This document shows positions 24,482 through 32,913 of a stretch of 64,000 nt of DNA, one piece after another. This stretch comes from DASRAJ01 sp035638255 (GTDB lineage: Bacteria; Bacteroidota; Bacteroidia; Chitinophagales; UBA10324). Both the position numbers and the translations under genes were made by a program. The stretch lies in the NCBI GenBank assembly GCA_035638255.1, contig DASRAJ010000107.1, positions 112,175 to 176,174 on the forward strand, given 5' to 3'. Under the pieces are notes generated by a model. That model made no database searches. It was not told the DNA's origin and saw only the letters and a list, made by a program, of their open reading frames with translations. Numbering within the stretch: the stretch's first letter is position 1; each line of letters begins with the position of its first letter.

Positions 24482-25279
24482 TCAATTGTTGATGTTCTTG
24501 GAGAGACTACAACTTTTTCCATTCATTTTCACTGAGACATAGTCATCGTCATTGTGGAGTCGCTCACCGGTAGATGCCTCAAAGAGCTTCAACATCTTTG
24601 AGGCAAATTGCTTGTCGTCAATTTCTTTTCCGTCAACATAAAAAGCATGAGCAGTCAGCTTGAACTTGTAATCGCATTCGCTTTCGATCAGTTTTTCTTT
24701 CAGTAATTCCTTTACAACATCTTCTATCCAGTCATCATCACTGCCGAAAGTGCATTTGCATTTTTTTGATGTGGCTGTCCACACGTGCTCTTTGCTGCCC
24801 GCTTCAGTACGGTTATTTACAACCACAGTAGCTGAAACACTGTCATTATCTGTCGTTACTTCGGCAGAGACGCTGGTATTTCGCGATGCGGCGCTCTGTG
24901 TTGAATCTGATGACGCTGATGAAAAACTCACTGCTGTTTTATTTTTCCCGGGTCCGGGAACTTTCGCTTTTTCTTTTTTCGGTGAATCTGTCTGCAGGAT
25001 CAGCGGCTGTTCAACAACCGGTGCAATAGTTTCATGCTGAACATTAGGCACCGGGGTGATCTCTTTGTGTGCAGGGCGCGACAATAGCAGCGCCACAGTA
25101 ACCACGGAAGTAATTGCGATCATAGGAAGAAAGTTTTTAAGAGTTAACCAATTGAAATGCGGCTGCGCGGGAATAACAGGATGGTGGATCACGAATTGCT
25201 GAATGCTGAGGAAATCCATCTCCGGCTGCAGTGTGCGGATCACGCCAAATGTTTTTTCTATGGGAACAATTCTGTTCAT
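24482..25279 (-). CDS. Putative membrane anti-sigma factor
   Basis: A 265-residue protein with one membrane segment at about 50-66 (FLPMIAITSVVTVALLL). The cytoplasmic N-terminal 45 residues are short (MNRIVPIEKTFGVIRTLQPEMDFLSI). The outer part is a Ser/Thr/Val-rich linker (KTAVSFSSASSDSTQSAASRNTSV) and a C-terminal domain with CKCTFGSDDDWIEDVVKELLKEKLI...FKLTAHAFYVDGKEIDDKQFASKML. It overlaps the sigma factor gene by 4 bp, which is the main reason for the anti-sigma call; no ZAS zinc motif is seen. An alternative is a sigma-linked structural or sensing protein. Confidence 0.6.
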   Translation of the reverse strand: MNRIVPIEKTFGVIRTLQPEMDFLSIQQFVIHHPVIPAQPHFNWLTLKNFLPMIAITSVVTVALLLSRPAHKEITPVPNVQHETIAPVVEQPLILQTDSPKKEKAKVPGPGKNKTAVSFSSASSDSTQSAASRNTSVSAEVTTDNDSVSATVVVNNRTEAGSKEHVWTATSKKCKCTFGSDDDWIEDVVKELLKEKLIESECDYKFKLTAHAFYVDGKEIDDKQFASKMLKLFEASTGERLHNDDDYVSVKMNGKSCSLSKNINN

Positions 25280-25824
25280 AGCGCGATGGTAAAAAGGGTT
25301 GACATCACTGAATCTTCTTTCACGGTGAGGGTCTCATCACTCAGCATCTCTTTCAATTTCTGCCGCGCGCGGCTCAGCCTGGTTCTCACGGCTCCTTCAT
25401 TCGATTGCTGTATTTCACTGATCTCTTTGACGGAGAAACCACTCACTTCAAACAGCAGCACGGCATCTTTCTCTTTCGGATGCAGTTGATTCAATGCCTT
25501 GTAGAGGTAATGGACGTCGAGTGCCGTTTCCGGATCATTGATTTTTGCCTCGAGCTTTTTCAAGGCCTCTTCATCAAAGGGTGTTTTGAATTTGTTTTTG
25601 CGCCAGCCAGTTTTCATGATATTTCCTGCTACCGCCATCATAAAAGGCAGCAGCTTGTTCTTATCGCGGATTGAAGAAAACTTTTGCAGCGTAATGAGAA
25701 TTGTTTCATGAACAAGGTCTTCTGCTTCCATCAATCCATAAGCGTGGCTGCCGCAATAGCGGGTGAACCGGTCATGTATGGGTTCATACAGTGCAAGAAA
25801 TTCCTGCTGATGCTCAGTCGCCAT
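25276..25824 (-). CDS. ECF-type RNA polymerase sigma factor
   Basis: A 182-residue sigma-70 family protein with region 2 (YCGSHAYGLMEAEDLVHETILITLQKF, -10 recognition and core binding) and region 4 (LHPKEKDAVLLFEVSGFSVKEISEIQQSNEGAVRTRLSRARQKLKEML, -35 binding helix-turn-helix). This is the usual extracytoplasmic-function layout lacking region 3. It redirects RNA polymerase to a small regulon, probably in response to the membrane protein encoded next. The pair is translationally coupled by an ATGA overlap. Target promoters are unknown. Confidence 0.9.
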   Translation of the reverse strand: MATEHQQEFLALYEPIHDRFTRYCGSHAYGLMEAEDLVHETILITLQKFSSIRDKNKLLPFMMAVAGNIMKTGWRKNKFKTPFDEEALKKLEAKINDPETALDVHYLYKALNQLHPKEKDAVLLFEVSGFSVKEISEIQQSNEGAVRTRLSRARQKLKEMLSDETLTVKEDSVMSTLFTIAL

Positions 25825-25924
25825 GCTTGCTTTCGAAACGTTACTTTACTAAAGTAGCTTGAGCGGGCAAAAGGTTACAGCGAGGGTGAACTATTTTTTT
25901 GGAATTGCGGTGATGATCTTTTAA

Positions 25925-25943
25925 AGTCCCGAAGGTCGGGACT
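25925..25943. repeat. Short palindrome AGTCCCGA-AGG-TCGGGACT
   Basis: A perfect 8-bp stem with a 3-nt loop in the gap between the sigma factor and the response regulator genes. Its CCCGA/TCGGG core matches the first hairpin insert in the vsr remnants, so it belongs to the same class of small palindromic repeats. Confidence 0.75.
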
Positions 25944-26055
25944 GTGAAGGATGGCGGAGCTATGGTATGCATTGCCGAAATGGCTTGAGATGCTTTTCAC
26001 GAAAGCTTTTTTTCTCTCAATGTGTTAATTCCGCGATAGAGTCTCCTGGCAACTT

Positions 26056-26505
26056 TTATGCAACTTTTTTTGAAGCAATGCCGGGACCGGTTATTTCAGA
26101 TAACAACTCTTCGAGCTTCGTTTTGTTGAGGGGCTTGTGCATGAAGCGGTTGACAAATTTGTTGCGGGATGCGCGGACATCATCATCAGCATCAAGGGAA
26201 GAAGTGAGCATCATGATGATGCATCGCTGCTTCACTATTTCAGGCAGGTTTTCATACACGTCGAGAAACTCGAAGCCATTCATCTCCGGCATCCTGATGT
26301 CGAGAAAGATGAGTTGGGGCAACTCTTCAGGCGTGCCTGCCAGCGATTCAAGATATTTCAGAGCGCTGCGTGCTGAGTCCTTCAATACCACTTCTTTGGC
26401 AAACGATGTCATTTTCATATATACTTCTGCGAGGTAGCGGTCAATGTGATTGTCATCAATGACCATTACTTTTTTAAACTGCGTTTGGCTTTTTAAGTGG
26501 TTCAT
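26056..26505 (-). CDS. Single-domain response regulator
   Basis: A 149-residue receiver without an output domain: VMVIDDNHIDR gives the acidic pair, QLIFLDIRMPE the phospho-acceptor D69, MMLTSSLD the Thr at 101 and HKPL the Lys at 124. All key residues are present. It follows its kinase gene after 6 bp and should take phosphate from it. Without a DNA-binding domain it acts by protein contact or as a relay. It is paralogous to the regulator at 28235-28684. Confidence 0.9.
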   Translation of the reverse strand: MNHLKSQTQFKKVMVIDDNHIDRYLAEVYMKMTSFAKEVVLKDSARSALKYLESLAGTPEELPQLIFLDIRMPEMNGFEFLDVYENLPEIVKQRCIIMMLTSSLDADDDVRASRNKFVNRFMHKPLNKTKLEELLSEITGPGIASKKVA

Positions 26506-26511
26506 GGTTTG

Positions 26512-27819
26512 TTAATTGTTAGGGATGCGTATATTAAAAGTGGTTCCTTCACCTAATTCTGAATGAAAGTCAATTTGCCCGTCTAACTTTTCAATCATTT
26601 CTTTTACGATATAGAGCCCGAGCCCTGATCCTTCTGAAGCGTTAGAAACGCGGTAGAACATATCGAATATTTTAGGTTGATATTCCTTGCCGATGCCAAT
26701 GCCATTGTCCCTGATCATGATGAGCGCTTCGGTTTCTGCGGTATCCACTTCAATCTTTATAAACGGGTCTTTTCTTTCCGGGTTCTGATAGCGGATGGAA
26801 TTAGCGATGAGGTTGTTGAGGACTACATTGATCCGGCTCTTATCAGAACTAAATTGCTTTTCATTGTTCACCTTAATATCAATATTCACCTTGAGATTGT
26901 CTGATGCCATATACTTCAGGTCATTCGTTATTTCATCTAAAATTTCTTTGAAGTGGATTACTTCGTGTTTCACCTCCACCCTGGAATTTTTTGAGTACGT
27001 GAGTATGTCGCTGATGAACCCATTGAGCTTCCCGATCGTGGTTTTGAGCATGGCAAAATGCTCCAGTGCAACTTTATCTTTAGTAAGTTCTTCTGATATT
27101 TCTATCACGCCCAGCATGGAACAAAGGGGCGCGCGCAGATCATGAGAAACACTGTAGACAAAACGGTCGAGTTCAGTATTTGATTTTATAAGTTCTTCCC
27201 TTTGTACTTCTGCCACCTGTAACCGCCCGATTTCAAAGCTTTGCTGAATGTGCCTCTCACTGTAGCCCTTAAATTGAAAAGCCCACAGTCCGCAAATGAA
27301 AAATATGATACCTGACAGCAATAGATGAAGGGTGAAAGTTTGCAGGTCCATAGAATTGAGCTGCGTGAAATATGCATTGTGAATGCCGGCAAATTTGAAA
27401 TAGCCAAGCATAGCATGGTGAGCTATGACGATCACTGCGAGGGGAATTTGCAGTTTCCAGTTTTGATAGGCAATGAGCAGGACGCTTCCTATTAAAGCGA
27501 GAAAGTTCATTTCATATAATCCATGCATTTCATAGATGTACTGCACAACAAAAATTCCGAGAACAGCACTTAATATGTATTGATATAAATTGGAATGCGG
27601 CCAAATCCTTTTTACAGAATAATAAGCGAGAAGCAGGACACTACCCGCAACCATGGCTGCCACCCAGGCATCATAAAAGAAAGCAAGAAATAATCCTTCT
27701 AAAAAATAGCCGATCAAAAAATAATTGATCATCGAATCTGACTTATTTTTTATAAGATGATAAAAGACATCAAGGTGCGGTGTTCCTTCACTATTTTGTT
27801 TTGGTAATGCGTTCTTCAT
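26512..27819 (-). CDS. Membrane sensor histidine kinase
   Basis: A 435-residue kinase with about six hydrophobic segments in residues 32-182, a short coiled link (SFEIGRLQVAEVQREELIKSNTELDRF), a HisKA domain with phospho-accepting H226 in VYSVSHDLRAPL, and a HATPase domain (NVVLNNLIANSIRY, IRDNGIGIGKEYQPKIFDMFYR, SEGSGLGLYIVKEMI). The membrane part lacks a large periplasmic loop, so it probably senses something in or at the membrane. Its partner is the single-domain regulator just downstream. It is a close paralogue of the kinase at 28681-30000. Confidence 0.9.
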   Translation of the reverse strand: MKNALPKQNSEGTPHLDVFYHLIKNKSDSMINYFLIGYFLEGLFLAFFYDAWVAAMVAGSVLLLAYYSVKRIWPHSNLYQYILSAVLGIFVVQYIYEMHGLYEMNFLALIGSVLLIAYQNWKLQIPLAVIVIAHHAMLGYFKFAGIHNAYFTQLNSMDLQTFTLHLLLSGIIFFICGLWAFQFKGYSERHIQQSFEIGRLQVAEVQREELIKSNTELDRFVYSVSHDLRAPLCSMLGVIEISEELTKDKVALEHFAMLKTTIGKLNGFISDILTYSKNSRVEVKHEVIHFKEILDEITNDLKYMASDNLKVNIDIKVNNEKQFSSDKSRINVVLNNLIANSIRYQNPERKDPFIKIEVDTAETEALIMIRDNGIGIGKEYQPKIFDMFYRVSNASEGSGLGLYIVKEMIEKLDGQIDFHSELGEGTTFNIRIPNN

Positions 27820-28019
27820 AATTCCAATTGCAATTAGAAAGATTAATATGTAAGCTTACCTTCTGATGAATCAAAAAATTGTCAGCTAAACTATGAGAGG
27901 TGCCGTTTGCATTTTTCTTTGAAAAAATATTTCAAATCATGCTATTCGACTACTTCAGGGTGCTCCAAGGTTTACGGGACTTGAGGTGGGGATGTTTCAT
28001 ATTCCCCGGGTGAACAATG

Positions 28020-28115
28020 GATTTGAATTTTTTGCCACGTTAATGCCAATAATGAAGTGGTGCTCACAACGGGTCCGAAAGAGCGCCTGCTGTTATATGA
28101 TGTGACAAGCCGTGA
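28020..28115 (+). pseudogene. Sulfotransferase gene remnant
   Basis: Within the 415-bp gap, the plus strand reads NEVVLTTGPKERLLLYDVTSREE, matching NDDVLKTIPKERLLLYDVKSGWE of the sulfotransferase at 21078-21761. At base level, GAAAGAGCGCCTGCTG and TATGATGTGA are shared. No PAPS-binding loop is present, so this is a 3' relic of a paralogue. The rest of the gap (27820-28234) shows nothing else recognised. Confidence 0.7.
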
Positions 28116-28234
28116 GGAAGAATTCAGAAGCAGCAGGCTTCAGCATAAAGCCAATTTCACAGAGGACGTTCTGTGGCACCGGAACAGGTTAGGAGGATGC
28201 AAAAGTCCGGTTGGAAAGAAAACAACGGTTTTGT

Positions 28235-28684
28235 TCAGGCTACTTTATCTACAGGAGTATCAAGACAAGGTTGGTTGGCTAATAATGATTCGAGTTTCAC
28301 CCTGTTCAGGGGCTTATTCAGAAACTGGCTTACAAACTTGCTATTTAATGCGCGGTCATGATCTTCAGGATCGAGGGAAGAAGTGAGCATCATGATGATG
28401 CAACGCTGCTGTACCGCCTCAGGCAACTTCTCATACAACTCCAGGAAAGCAAAGCCATCAAGCTCCGGCATCCGGATGTCGAGAAAGATCAGTTGCGGTA
28501 AATCGGCAGGACTCATCGCATGGGATGCAAGGTATTCCAAAGCGCTTCGCGCAGAATCCTGCATCACCGTTTCTTCGGCGAACGAGGCCCTCTTTATAAT
28601 TATTTCAGCCAGGTACCGGTCTATATGATTATCATCAATGACCATCACCTTCTTAAAGGGAGTTTTTGTTTGTAATAGTTTCAT
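28235..28684 (-). CDS. Single-domain response regulator, paralogue
   Basis: A 149-residue receiver closely similar to the one at 26056-26505: VMVIDDNHIDRYLAEI, phospho-acceptor D69 in QLIFLDIRMPE, MMLTSSLD and NKPL are all conserved. It has no output domain. Its ATG overlaps the stop of the preceding kinase gene by 4 bp, so the two are coupled. The C-terminal tails of the two regulators differ (TGPGIASKKVA versus NQPCLDTPVDKVA), as do loop residues, which would allow separate specificity after duplication. Confidence 0.9.
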   Translation of the reverse strand: MKLLQTKTPFKKVMVIDDNHIDRYLAEIIIKRASFAEETVMQDSARSALEYLASHAMSPADLPQLIFLDIRMPELDGFAFLELYEKLPEAVQQRCIIMMLTSSLDPEDHDRALNSKFVSQFLNKPLNRVKLESLLANQPCLDTPVDKVA

Positions 28685-30000
28685 GCTGTTGCTCTTTGTT
28701 GGGGTATGCGTAAACTAAAAGTTGTTCCTGTACCTAATTCTGAATCGAAATCTATGGCTCCTTCTAATTTGTGGATCATTTCTTTCACGATATATAATCC
28801 GAGCCCGGAGCCTTCTGAGACTTCAGAAACCCGGTAAAACATGTCATATATTTTAGGATGAAATTCCTTGCTGATGCCGATACCATTATCTTTCACAAGA
28901 ATGCTTACTCCGGATTCAGTGTTCTTTACTTCCACCTTTACATAAGGGTTTTCTGTTTTAGGATTCTGGTAGCGGATGGAATTAGCAATGAGATTATTCA
29001 GCACCACATTGATCCGCCTCTTATCGGAGAAAAATAATTTTTCATTGTTAACCTCTATATCTATATCTACCGCGCGATGTGTCGGTGCCATGTACTTCAG
29101 GTTATTGGTGATGTCAGTCAGAATTTCTTTGAAATTGATTTCTTCGCTTTTCACTTCAAGCCGTGAGTTCCTTGAGTAATGAAGGATATCGCCGATGAAG
29201 CCATCCATTTTACCAATGCTGGTTTTGAGCATACCGAAATGCTTCAGCGTCAAACTATCTTCGGTCATCTCTTCTGTTATTTCTATCACACCAAGCATGG
29301 AGCAGAGGGGTGCACGCAGATCATGGGAAACGCTGTAAACGAAGCGATCGAGTTCCGTATTTGATTTTTGCAGCTCTTCTTTTTGCGCTTCTGCCACCTG
29401 TAGTCTGCCAATTTCAAAGCTTTGCGCAATATGCCTTTCACTATACTTTTTAAAGTGATGCGCCCATAACCCGCACATAAAAAATATGGCGACGGCAAGC
29501 AATATATGTATGATAAAAGTTTGCAGATCCATATACTCGAGCTGTGTGAAGTAAACCTGGTCGAAGTTGAGATATTGAAGATAGCCAAACACTCCGTGGT
29601 GAATAGCCACTATTAAGATAATCGGGATCTGCAGCTTCCAGTTTTGATACGTGATGAGCATGGCGCTTCCTATAAATGCTACAAAGTGCATTTCAAATAA
29701 TCCATGCATCTGATAGATGTATTGCGCCATAAAAACGCCAAGCACCGCGCTTAATACATATTGATATAAATTGGAATCGGGTAAAAGAATTTTTGCAGAA
29801 TAGTATGCTATGAGTGCTAAGCCGCCCACTCCGATAGCTACCATCCAGGTATCATAAAAGAAAGCGAGCAATAGACCTCCTAAAAAATAACTGATCAAAA
29901 AATAATTGATCAGCCGGTCAGATTTATTTTTTATGAGGTCCAGAAAACCATCAAGCTGCCTGGTCCGTTCGGGGTGTTGTAATGCGAATACGTTCTTCAT
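28681..30000 (-). CDS. Membrane sensor histidine kinase, paralogue
   Basis: The start at 30000 (MKNVFALQHPERTRQLDGF) is chosen because it aligns with the start of the paralogue at 27819; the frame is open further upstream but that region is the end of the redoxin gene. The 439-residue product has the same plan: about six membrane segments, VYSVSHDLRAPL with the phospho-accepting His, and a HATPase with NNLIANSIRY, VKDNGIGIS and GSGLGLYIVKEMI. It is followed by its regulator with a 4-bp overlap and preceded by a redoxin gene, suggesting the input may be related to redox or envelope state. Confidence 0.9.
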   Translation of the reverse strand: MKNVFALQHPERTRQLDGFLDLIKNKSDRLINYFLISYFLGGLLLAFFYDTWMVAIGVGGLALIAYYSAKILLPDSNLYQYVLSAVLGVFMAQYIYQMHGLFEMHFVAFIGSAMLITYQNWKLQIPIILIVAIHHGVFGYLQYLNFDQVYFTQLEYMDLQTFIIHILLAVAIFFMCGLWAHHFKKYSERHIAQSFEIGRLQVAEAQKEELQKSNTELDRFVYSVSHDLRAPLCSMLGVIEITEEMTEDSLTLKHFGMLKTSIGKMDGFIGDILHYSRNSRLEVKSEEINFKEILTDITNNLKYMAPTHRAVDIDIEVNNEKLFFSDKRRINVVLNNLIANSIRYQNPKTENPYVKVEVKNTESGVSILVKDNGIGISKEFHPKIYDMFYRVSEVSEGSGLGLYIVKEMIHKLEGAIDFDSELGTGTTFSLRIPQQRATA

Positions 30001-30001
30001 A

Positions 30002-30598
30002 TTATTTATTACAGTTAGGAAGCTGACACCCGTAAGCTTTACTTGCCGACAAGCCAAAAATTGGATCTTGCTTATAATTTAATATAGAATCTATAGCCAT
30101 CTGTGCATAGTTACTTTTCACATCGGTGCAATAGCGGTTCTTATTGTAATTGCCTCTGTAATAAAGCTTGCGATCTTTGCCAAGCAGTACTGCCTGCGGG
30201 GTAGAATATACTCCGCAGGAAATAGCGAGCGTGGTATCGAATGAAACGGGAATTGCCAAATCAAACCTGTTCTGTATCTGCTCAACCGAATAAGAATCTT
30301 TACTCATCACTACGATTGCAAAAGTGACCCGATCCCCATATTTTTTTACCAGCGATTTAAAGTGCGGGATGTTGAATTTTGAGCAGGGACAAGTTGGATT
30401 AAAGAAATGAAGAAAGACCGGTTTGGCCGTATCTGTTTGAAACTGCCTGCTTATGTCAACATATTCTCCCATCTGCCGGGTGATGTGCTTTTTCGGAACA
30501 GGAGTAGGTAAGCTGTAAACCCACTCATTGTACCAAAACAGTGAAGAGATTCCGGCAAATAAAATAATCAGCCAAATTATCAGGAGGCCTTTCCGCAT
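30002..30598 (-). CDS. Membrane-anchored thioredoxin-like (redoxin) protein
   Basis: A 198-residue protein with one N-terminal membrane segment (GLLIIWLIILFAGISSLFWY) and an exported thioredoxin-fold domain. PVFLHFFNPTCPCSKFNIPHF places Cys at 70 and 72, a CxC site in place of the usual CxxC; STPQAVLLGKDRKLYYRGNYN contains the cis-Pro. The pattern matches DUF6436/redoxin-type Bacteroidota proteins that reduce or isomerise disulfides in the periplasm. It stops one base before the kinase start codon at 30000, so the three genes form an operon and the redoxin may modulate the kinase. Confidence 0.75.
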   Translation of the reverse strand: MRKGLLIIWLIILFAGISSLFWYNEWVYSLPTPVPKKHITRQMGEYVDISRQFQTDTAKPVFLHFFNPTCPCSKFNIPHFKSLVKKYGDRVTFAIVVMSKDSYSVEQIQNRFDLAIPVSFDTTLAISCGVYSTPQAVLLGKDRKLYYRGNYNKNRYCTDVKSNYAQMAIDSILNYKQDPIFGLSASKAYGCQLPNCNK

Positions 30599-30840
30599 GA
30601 TTCTAATAGATTTAGAAATATTAATTAATTATTTCATTGAAGTATTAAACCCTTACGAGTTGGTAAGCAGGGATGTTTCAAAACTGATAATTGGTAGAGA
30701 TGTGGGACTGCTTTGAAAGCCGCTCTCCAAATCGTCATTCCGTCCTGCAGTACTTTTGGATGATCTTCGCAGAATCTTTGGCAAGAAAGGTGATGGAATT
30801 ATCAATAGCTGAAAAAACTTCCAGTACCAAAAAAATCATC

Positions 30841-31137
30841 ATGCAATCTTTCAATGAACTCATTAAAGGAAGCAAACCCGTTCTGGTAGATTTCTTTGCC
30901 GAGTGGTGTGGTCCTTGCAAAATGATGCCTCCTATTCTTAAAGAAGTAAAGTCAGGAGTTGGTGATGCAGCAACCATCATCAAAATAGATATTGACAAAG
31001 CTCCGCAGGTAGCAAACACTTATGGCATTCAGGCTGTACCTACCCTCGCGATTTTCAAGGAGGGAAAAATGGTGTGGCGACAATCAGGAGTGCGCCCGGC
31101 GAGCGAGCTTAAAAAATCGCTGCAGAGTTTCGTGTAA
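30841..31137 (+). CDS. Thioredoxin
   Basis: A 98-residue cytoplasmic thioredoxin starting at ATG 30841; the open frame upstream is not conserved-looking and is left out. VLVDFFAEWCGPCKMMPPIL carries the active-site WCGPC (C23, C26), and IQAVPTLAIFKEGKMV the cis-Pro loop. It reduces protein disulfides using thioredoxin reductase, which is not in the window. It is followed by a bidirectional hairpin terminator at 31250-31273 shared with the converging hsp20 gene. Confidence 0.9.
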   Translation: MQSFNELIKGSKPVLVDFFAEWCGPCKMMPPILKEVKSGVGDAATIIKIDIDKAPQVANTYGIQAVPTLAIFKEGKMVWRQSGVRPASELKKSLQSFV

Positions 31138-31249
31138 AGATGCTAGCGAAACCTCCCTCAGTATTGCAGGATTTCACGTTATAATCGTGACTGAGAAATA
31201 CCATCAGAACCAGAAACGGGATCCACTTATTTCATTCGGCATAAAAAAA

Positions 31250-31273
31250 CGCGTGCTCCATTGAGAACACGCG
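31250..31273. terminator. Bidirectional hairpin terminator
   Basis: CGCGTGCTC and GAACACGCG pair with one mismatch around a 6-nt loop. An A run precedes it and CTTTAAT follows, so it can stop transcripts of both trx (plus) and hsp20 (minus). Confidence 0.7.
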
Positions 31274-31326
31274 CTTTAATAAGAAAAAGAAAAAACCTCG
31301 TACAAAGATCATCATGTGCTTCAACA

Positions 31327-31758
31327 TCAGGAAATTGGAATTTGCTTCGGCTCTCTCTTTTTCGCTTCATCCTTTTTGGGCAGCGTTAGCTTCAACAAGC
31401 CATCCCGGTAATCCGCGCCGATCTTATCTGCATTGATGGTGTCAGGAAGCGTAAAAGTTCTGCTGAAGGAACTCTGACTGAATTCGCGCCGTGTGTAATT
31501 TTCTTCCTTCTCTTCTTTCTCTTCCTTTCTCTCGGCAGAAATCTCAAGCAGGTTTCCATCTACTCTGATTTTGAAATCTTCTTTCTTCATTCCGGGGGCA
31601 GCTAATTCAATTCTGAAGTTGTCGCTATTTTCAATCACATTTACCGCCGGCTCATTCATGGGACGGGAAAAAAATGCAGGGAAAAAATCCCTGTCGAAAA
31701 ATTCGGTGGCGGGAAATAACCTCGATTCCCCGTCAGGTTTTCTTTTTGCGATTTGCAT
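31327..31758 (-). CDS. Hsp20/alpha-crystallin small heat shock protein
   Basis: A 143-residue ATP-independent chaperone that holds unfolding proteins. The alpha-crystallin domain runs from about 35 to 130: VNVIENSDNFRIELAAPGMKKEDFKIRVDGNLLEISAER, then FSRTFTLPDTINADKIGADYRDGLLKLTLPK, the signature A-x-x-x-x-G-L-L. The C-terminal KQIPIS contains the IxI motif used in oligomer assembly. A strong Shine-Dalgarno (AGGAGG at 31768-31773 on the minus strand, 8-9 bp from the ATG) is present, which is unusual in this window and fits high induced expression. Confidence 0.92.
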   Translation of the reverse strand: MQIAKRKPDGESRLFPATEFFDRDFFPAFFSRPMNEPAVNVIENSDNFRIELAAPGMKKEDFKIRVDGNLLEISAERKEEKEEKEENYTRREFSQSSFSRTFTLPDTINADKIGADYRDGLLKLTLPKKDEAKKREPKQIPIS

Positions 31759-31889
31759 AATAAAGATCCTCCTTTTTGATTTTTGGTTATCATTTTTACC
31801 ACAAATTTTTTACCACTCAAGCATCCAATTTTTCATCCTTTTTCATGAAGAAATCCGATGCAGAAAAAATTTATGGTTGAAATTTTCAG

Positions 31890-31910
31890 CACGTGGGAAA
31901 TTAATTTCCT
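31890..31910. promoter_or_regulatory. Palindromic site, copy 1 (CACGTG + GGAAATTAATTTCC type)
   Basis: CACGTGGGAAATTAATTTCC followed by T. GGAAATTAATTTCC is a perfect 14-bp palindrome fused to a CACGTG palindrome. The same compound site recurs at 32070-32091 in the same gap between hsp20 and the PEBP gene, spaced about 180 bp. It is a candidate operator. The rest of the 31759-32292 gap shows no gene. Confidence 0.5.
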
Positions 31911-32069
31911 CAGAGTATTCCGGACTCATTCTAAATCCCGCGTGATAAAGTCTGCCTTAATCATTTTAGATATTCGAGGTGAGAACTGTCACTATCGCAC
32001 CTGTATTTTCTGATGTTGTTTTTATCCATAAATTGAAGTCATCGAAGAATTTCGGATGAAAAGTTTCCA

Positions 32070-32091
32070 CACGTGGGGAAATTAATTTCCT
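32070..32091. promoter_or_regulatory. Palindromic site, copy 2
   Basis: CACGTGGGG followed by AAATTAATTTCCT, matching the site at 31890-31910 except for one extra G. It lies about 200 bp upstream of the PEBP gene. Confidence 0.5.
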
Positions 32092-32292
32092 GCGAATCTG
32101 CTGATGATTTGATTTTCAGTTCAGAAAATTGCTGAGAGTCAATGGCATGTTTTTTCCGCATTGATATTCAAACATGCCCGACAAGCCCGGGAGGCGGAAA
32201 AAGAATTTCAAACAATCACAACCAGGCAGCGCGCTTAAAATAAAATCACATTGCACCATCTATTTTTCTTTTCACACTAAAATAAACTCAGC

Positions 32293-32790
32293 ATGAACTT
32301 ACTAATCGCAATCCTTGTAGCAGCACTCGTTAAAGTATCGCTAACTGTAAGCAGCACAGCATTTCAGAACAATGGAATGATTCCATCAAAGTTCACCTGC
32401 GATGGTGCGAACATCAATCCGCCGCTGAAGATCGCAGGCCTTCCTGCTGATGCAAAGAGCATGGCAATAATTCTTGATGATCCCGATGCTCCCAATGGCA
32501 CTTTTGTTCACTGGGTGATCTGGAATATCAAGCCAATGGACATGATCGCTGAAAATTCTGCACCGGGTGTGCAGGGAAAGAATGGCACTGGCAAAATGGG
32601 ATACTTCGGACCTTGCCCGCCAACCGGAACACATCATTATCATTTCAAAGTCTATGCACTCGACGCGACCCTCGACCTGCAGGAAGGTGCTGATAAGAAA
32701 GCATTGGAGACAGCAATGAGCACTCACATCGTTGGCTATGGTGAACTCATTGGAACTTATGCCAAAGCGACTAAGATAGAAAACAAGTGA
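32293..32790 (+). CDS. PEBP/YbhB family protein (Raf kinase inhibitor-like)
   Basis: A 165-residue phosphatidylethanolamine-binding-protein family member. Landmarks are LTVSSTAFQNNGMIPSKFTCDGANINPPLKI at the start, the ligand-site motif IILDDPDAPNGTFVHWVIWNI (DPDAP and HW) and YFGPCPPTGTHHYHFKVYALD (GPxPPxGxHxY). The bacterial members bind anionic ligands; their physiological role is poorly known. A hydrophobic N-terminus (MNLLIAILVAALVKV) may be a short signal peptide, making this an exported form. It stands alone with palindromic sites upstream. Confidence 0.9.
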   Translation: MNLLIAILVAALVKVSLTVSSTAFQNNGMIPSKFTCDGANINPPLKIAGLPADAKSMAIILDDPDAPNGTFVHWVIWNIKPMDMIAENSAPGVQGKNGTGKMGYFGPCPPTGTHHYHFKVYALDATLDLQEGADKKALETAMSTHIVGYGELIGTYAKATKIENK

Positions 32791-32913
32791 GTGTATTAAT
32801 CAGGACGACAATCATTCCGCAAGATTTCAAAATTTCTTCGGCATCATTGATGTTGAAGATTTGGCACATCAATTTGGAACTGACTTGACTTAACAAAAAA
32901 ACCAAAACAAAAA

